From Magnetococcales bacterium (lineage in GTDB: Bacteria > Pseudomonadota > Magnetococcia > Magnetococcales > Magnetaquicoccaceae), in contig JADGCR010000067.1 of the NCBI GenBank assembly GCA_015228895.1, positions 1-10,170 of the forward strand: a stretch of DNA of 10,170 bases. Reading direction: 5' to 3'. The notes under the pieces are model-generated. The model made no database searches. It saw only the letters and a list, made by a program, of their open reading frames with translations, and was not told the origin of the DNA. Below, one piece after another: positions 6,905-10,170 of this stretch. How positions within the stretch are numbered: the stretch's first letter is position 1; each line of letters starts with the position of its first letter. Position numbers and translations under genes: made by a program.

Positions 6905-7923
6905 AAAACCGCGGATTCACCCTGATCGAAATCATGATCGCCCTGACCATCGGCCTGGTCCTGATCTCCGGCATGCTGAAAATCCTCTCCAGCACCCGCC
7001 AAACCTACCTGTTGAACGAAAACATCTCCCGATTGCAGGAAAATGCCCGTTTCGCCATGGAAGTCATCTCGCGGGAGATCCGCATGGCGGGATACTGGGG
7101 CTGCGTCTCCAATGTCACCCCCATCAATGTCCTGAACACCCCCAACGCTTACTCCTGGGCGTTCAACCGCAAGGTGCGCGGCTACGACCACGCCTCCCCA
7201 GCCACCTTTCCCGCCGCTTTCCAAAGCGACGCCCTCGCCGGTTCGGACGCCATCGTCCTCTCCGGGATCGATCCCGATCCCTTCACCATCGAGTCCCACA
7301 ACGCCTGTTCCGCCCAGTTCAAGCTGGCGCAAAACCACGATCTGAACGACGACGAGATCGTATGCGTCACCGACTGCGTGCAGGGGGCCATCTTCCAGAT
7401 CACCAACGCCAACCAGGCCAATCGAACCATTGTCCACAACACCGGCACGGGCACCATCGGCAACGCCACCAAATGTCTGGGCGGGGAGTGCGGGGGAGCC
7501 TGCGCCACGGCGTGGCACGAGTACGGACCAGACGCCATGCTGGCCCGCATCCGGGCGCTGGCCTTCTACATCGGCACCGGCTCCAACGGGGAACCGGCGC
7601 TCTTCTGGGAAATCCTCAACCGGGGCAGCGCCTCCACCCCGGCGGAGCTGGTCAACGGGGTGGAGAACCTCCAGATCCTGTATGGTCTGGATGGCGACGG
7701 GGACAAGGTGGCCAACCAGTATCTGACCGCCGACGGCGTGGAGTCCGCCAACGGCTGGGACTCGGTCGTCAGCGTCCGCATCGGACTGCTCATGCGCACC
7801 GGCGACTTCATCCGCTCCCAGCCGGACAGCGGCACCAACACCCTGGCGGGCACCACGGTCAGCCATACGGCGGACTACCGCATCCGCAGGGTGGTCACAT
7901 CAACCATTCAACTGCGCAACTAA
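6901..7923 (+). CDS. pilW: Type IV pilus minor pilin PilW
   Basis: 340 residues. The very short leader MKNRG precedes FTLIEIMIALTIGLVLISG, with Glu at mature position 5. The conserved PilW segment LQENARFAMEVISREIRMAG follows at 45-64. The C-terminal half has the usual ELVNGVENLQILYGLDGDGD (249-268) and WDSVVSVRIGLLMRTGDF (286-303). The Asp-rich DGDGDK at 264-269 could bind a cation, but this is inference. Seven cysteines are present, five of them between 155 and 201 (155, 159, 192, 197, 201), suggesting a disulfide-stabilised inserted region. PilW belongs to the minor-pilin tip/priming complex with FimT/FimU, PilV, PilX and PilY1. It starts inside the pilV stop (ATGA), and pilX begins one base after its TAA. 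Confidence 0.9.
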   Translation: MKNRGFTLIEIMIALTIGLVLISGMLKILSSTRQTYLLNENISRLQENARFAMEVISREIRMAGYWGCVSNVTPINVLNTPNAYSWAFNRKVRGYDHASPATFPAAFQSDALAGSDAIVLSGIDPDPFTIESHNACSAQFKLAQNHDLNDDEIVCVTDCVQGAIFQITNANQANRTIVHNTGTGTIGNATKCLGGECGGACATAWHEYGPDAMLARIRALAFYIGTGSNGEPALFWEILNRGSASTPAELVNGVENLQILYGLDGDGDKVANQYLTADGVESANGWDSVVSVRIGLLMRTGDFIRSQPDSGTNTLAGTTVSHTADYRIRRVVTSTIQLRN

Positions 7924-7924
7924 A

Positions 7925-8875
7925 ATGACGGCCATGACGCGACAAGAGGGTTCGGTCTTCATCATCACCCTGATTCTTTTGAGCATCCTGACGCTCCTGG
8001 GAGTCACCGCCACCAAAAACACCTCCATGGAAGAGGGGATGGTGAGCAACACCCGTGACCGGCAACTCGCGTTCCATGCCGCCGAGGCGGCGATGATGGC
8101 GGGGGAACGCCTGGTGGAAACCAGCCACCCCGACTTCGAGGCCACCTGCGCCAACGGGTATTGCACCCAGGGATGTCCCTCCCTGCCCCGCTGGACCGAC
8201 CCCGCGCTGGGGGTCTGGAACACCACCAACCGTCATCAAACCTACTCCGTGCAACTGGAAGGGGTGCTCTCCCCACCGAAATTCATCATCGAGGATCTGT
8301 GCGAATACGGTTCCAAGAGTTGGCGGGATGCCAATCCGGGTTGGACCGACCTCCCCCAGCGGATGTACCGGATCACCGCCATGGGAAGCGGCGGGAGCGA
8401 CAACGCCCGGGTCATGCTCCAATCCACCTACGCGGTCACCCGGATGGCGGACCCCGCCTGCGCCCTGTGCGATCCGGCCTCCCTCTCCGGCGTCACCTCA
8501 ACCACCACCAGTTCCACCACCTCCACCACCACTTCCAGCACGACCTCCTCCTCCAGCACGACGACGACCACCACCCCGACCACCACCTCCACCGTAGCCA
8601 GCACGTCGTCCAGCACCTCCACCAGCACCTCCACCAGTTCCGCGGCCAGCACCTCCACGACCACCACCACCAGTTCGACCACCACCACCTCGGTGCCGGT
8701 GAGCACCACCACCACCTCGGTCTACGACTGCCGGTGCAAAAAACATTCGAGCGGTGTCGGAAAAAAGACCTCGGATCAACCCGTCTGTTGCACCAACTCC
8801 GTATGCGACGCCAACCGGCCCGCCAATTTCTCCAGCATGTCAACCAACGACATCTACTGGATCACCTGTTATTGA
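7925..8875 (+). CDS. pilX: PilX-like minor pilin with Thr/Ser linker and cysteine-rich C-terminal tail
   Basis: 316 residues. The N-terminus MTAMTRQEG then SVFIITLILLSILTLLGVTA fits the PilX N-terminal domain: a prepilin-like Gly followed by a hydrophobic helix without Glu at position 5, then NTRDRQLAFHAAEAAM (42-57), which is typical of PilX. A pilin-like globular part runs to about residue 185 with Cys75, 80, 84, 126, 179 and 182. What follows is unusual: a linker of about 79 residues, almost wholly Thr and Ser (188-266), and a 50-residue tail with six cysteines (269, 271, 288, 289, 294, 315). Ordinary PilX proteins end near the globular part. The linker resembles O-glycosylated spacers, and the tail may be a small disulfide-bonded module exposed at the pilus tip; both are inferences. 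No ribosome binding site is evident, so translation is probably coupled to pilW. The second ATG at 7934 is an alternative start. Confidence 0.85.
   Translation: MTAMTRQEGSVFIITLILLSILTLLGVTATKNTSMEEGMVSNTRDRQLAFHAAEAAMMAGERLVETSHPDFEATCANGYCTQGCPSLPRWTDPALGVWNTTNRHQTYSVQLEGVLSPPKFIIEDLCEYGSKSWRDANPGWTDLPQRMYRITAMGSGGSDNARVMLQSTYAVTRMADPACALCDPASLSGVTSTTTSSTTSTTTSSTTSSSSTTTTTTPTTTSTVASTSSSTSTSTSTSSAASTSTTTTTSSTTTTSVPVSTTTTSVYDCRCKKHSSGVGKKTSDQPVCCTNSVCDANRPANFSSMSTNDIYWITCY
8486..8722 (+). repeat. Low-complexity ACC/TCC/AGC repeat encoding the PilX Thr/Ser linker
   Basis: The DNA is dominated by imperfectly repeated ACC, ACG, TCC and AGC codons, giving long Thr and Ser runs broken only by scattered residues such as Pro218, Val224-Ala225, Ala240-Ala241 and the VPV at 257-259. 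Such tracts can change length in steps of three bases by slippage without breaking the frame. Confidence 0.8.
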
Positions 8876-8877
8876 TC

Positions 8878-8885
8878 GAGAGGAG
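8878..8885 (+). promoter_or_regulatory. Ribosome binding site of pilY1
   Basis: GAGAGGAG lies in the 21-base pilX-pilY1 gap and ends 11 bases before the ATG at 8897. It is the clearest Shine-Dalgarno sequence next to a start codon in the operon and fixes the pilY1 start. Confidence 0.65.
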
Positions 8886-8896
8886 TCGAGTCCACC

Positions 8897-10170
8897 ATGC
8901 ACCACCGTCATCTTGCCTATGGCCTCTGCGCGCTGCTGTCGTTCTGGTGCCACGACCTGGCCCACGGGGCCTCCAACGCCGACTACGCCGCCCTGCCCCC
9001 CACCCTGCCGGCTCTGGTGGACCCCAACGTCATGCTGAACCTCTCCATCGAGACTCCCATGCAGGGGGCGGCCTACAACGACCAGCCCAACGGCGCCCTC
9101 TGCGGGGGACGGATCAACGACGGGGGGACGGTCGGGGTGTGCTACGCCCACGAAAACGAGTACATCGGCTACTTCGACCCGGACAAGTGCTACTCCTACA
9201 CCAACAGCCGCTTCGAACCCGCCGCTCTGGCCACCTCCCACCAGTGCAGCGGGCAGTGGAGCGGCAATTTCCTCAACTGGGCCACCATGACCGCCATCGA
9301 CGAGTTCCGCTGGGCGCTCACCGGGGGCAACCGCTCCACCGACACCACCGCCCTCACCGTCCTGGAGCGCTCCAACATGGGCCTGGGCAAGGGGGACTCC
9401 TGGTATCCGGTCAAGATGATCTCCTCGACCCAAAACGTCGCCCCCTCCACGGTCACGCCCTACACCAACAGCAAGATCTACCTCTACAACCATGGCACCC
9501 AGTTCGACATCGGCACCAGCTGGGGCGGAAGCGAAAAGGTCACCAATCTCAACGCCCGCGTCATGGTGTGCGACAGCGGGATCAGCCTGGAGGACAACTG
9601 CATCCCTTACGGAAACCACCACAAACCCCAGGGCTTGATTCAAAACAACGCCTACCGGATGCGCTTCGCCCTGATGAGCTACACCCGGGACGACGGCAAA
9701 AGCCGGGATGGGGGGGTGCTCCGGGCCAACATGAAATACGTCGGTCCCCTGCGCCCCGCCTCCGGGGGGGGGCCTGGAGACCAACCCTCACGCCGAGTTC
9801 GGCACCGATGGCCTGTTCCTCTCCAACCCGGATCAGGTCACCCTGACCGCCGGGGTCTCCAACTCCGGGGTGATCAACTATCTCAACAAGTTCGGCGCCA
9901 ACGGTTACAAGTCCTACGACCCCATCGGCGAACTGTTCTACGAATGCCTCAATTATTTCAAGCACCGTGGCCCCACCTCGGAATACGCCTCCGGACTCGG
10001 CGACGCCCAAAAAGACGGCTTTCCGGTCCTGACCAGCTGGAACGATCCCGTTCAGCACGCCTGCCAGCAGAATTTCATCATCGGCATCAACGACGCCAAC
10101 CCCTGGCTGGACAAACAGTTGCCCGGCACCACCCAGACTGGCAACAACTATTTCGGTCTGCGCGCTCTGA
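8897..10170 (+). CDS. pilY1: PilY1-type pilus tip adhesin/assembly factor, frameshifted at a G9 tract and cut by the window edge
   Basis: Begins with a signal peptide (MHHRHLAYGLCALLSFWC, likely cut after AHGA at residue 25). PilY1 motifs follow: GYFDPDKCYSY (91-101), SGNFLNWATM (122-131) and an ALTGG at 140-144. At 9764-9772 nine G break the frame at codons 290-292. From 9771 the homology continues one frame over with GVSNSGVINYLNKFG, a KSYDPIGELFYE segment, DGFPVLTSW and QQNFIIGINDAN, all characteristic of PilY1. Eight G would restore one continuous frame. Without correction, the original frame stays open as unrelated Arg/Pro/Gln-rich sequence to the window end. The position where other PilY1 proteins have a DxSxS metal site of a von Willebrand A fold reads NLSIETPM (48-55), so that site appears absent. 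The expected C-terminal beta-propeller lies beyond the window. PilY1 is exported and works with the minor pilins in pilus assembly, adhesion and surface sensing. Confidence 0.85.
   Translation, partial: MHHRHLAYGLCALLSFWCHDLAHGASNADYAALPPTLPALVDPNVMLNLSIETPMQGAAYNDQPNGALCGGRINDGGTVGVCYAHENEYIGYFDPDKCYSYTNSRFEPAALATSHQCSGQWSGNFLNWATMTAIDEFRWALTGGNRSTDTTALTVLERSNMGLGKGDSWYPVKMISSTQNVAPSTVTPYTNSKIYLYNHGTQFDIGTSWGGSEKVTNLNARVMVCDSGISLEDNCIPYGNHHKPQGLIQNNAYRMRFALMSYTRDDGKSRDGGVLRANMKYVGPLRPASGGGPGDQPSRRVRHRWPVPLQPGSGHPDRRGLQLRGDQLSQQVRRQRLQVLRPHRRTVLRMPQLFQAPWPHLGIRLRTRRRPKRRLSGPDQLERSRSARLPAEFHHRHQRRQPLAGQTVARHHPDWQQLFRSARS
9764..9772 (+). repeat. Nine-G homopolymer at the pilY1 frameshift
   Basis: An uninterrupted run of nine G after TCC lies exactly where the pilY1 reading frame switches. 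Eight G (or a length differing from that by three) would keep the frame open. It is either a sequencing or assembly indel or a slipped-strand contingency tract. Neisserial pilC, a pilY1 homolog, is known to phase-vary through a poly-G run, there in the signal-peptide region. Confidence 0.85.

Noticed and set aside
6643..7866. A 407-codon minus-strand frame opposite pilW.
   Set aside because: Gly/Val/Asp-rich antisense shadow; pilW on the plus strand has clear family motifs and operon context.
8428..8715. A minus-strand Val/Glu-rich frame that looks like a membrane peptide.
   Set aside because: It is the reverse complement of the ACC/TCC/AGC linker tract of pilX, which automatically yields Val and Glu runs.
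8161..9846. A 561-codon plus-strand frame across pilX and pilY1.
   Set aside because: It is His/Arg/Pro/Gln-rich and out of frame with both recognisable genes, including through the pilX Thr/Ser tract.
1..10170. tRNA, rRNA, CRISPR arrays, insertion sequences or attachment sites.
   Set aside because: None was seen: no regularly spaced repeats, transposase or integrase motifs, or tRNA-like cloverleaf sequences on reading both strands.

Overview
This is a high-GC window (apart from one AT-rich intergenic stretch) from a Gram-negative bacterium, most likely a proteobacterium. The reasons are prepilin leaders, a type IV pilus minor-pilin operon, a secreted PilY1 and a PilZ (c-di-GMP receptor) domain. 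I cannot assign a genus from sequence alone.

Left half, minus strand (1-5323): a very large gene encodes a predicted inner-membrane protein of about 1659 residues with 3-4 membrane segments, a large presumed periplasmic loop, coiled-coil and acidic regions and a C-terminal-half PilZ domain. Eight bases after its stop a second gene starts and runs off the left edge. Its first 111 residues resemble the N-terminus of the large protein, so the two are tandem paralogs in one transcription unit. I do not recognise the family beyond the PilZ domain.

Middle (5324-5885): a 562-base divergent control region, much richer in A+T than its flanks. It holds a good minus-strand promoter (TTGACA-N17-TATGGT), weaker candidates on both strands, a 17-base perfect inverted repeat, a GTTTGCAAAC palindrome and a strong Shine-Dalgarno-like AAAGGAGG that is not next to any start codon.

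Right half, plus strand (5886-10170): a compact minor-pilin/tip-adhesin operon in the usual order fimT(fimU)-pilV-pilW-pilX-pilY1. Adjacent genes overlap or nearly touch, which implies coupled translation. FimT, PilV and PilW carry class III prepilin leaders with Glu at mature position 5. PilX has the usual PilX-type N-terminus but is extended by a Thr/Ser linker of about 80 residues and a six-cysteine tail. PilY1 is cut by the right edge and is split by a one-base frameshift at a run of nine G, which may be an assembly error or a phase-variation switch like that of neisserial pilC.

Working together: the minor pilins are expected to form the priming and tip complex that displays PilY1. The divergent PilZ membrane protein and its paralog could link c-di-GMP to this machinery or another envelope system; that link is inferred only from adjacency and the PilZ domain.
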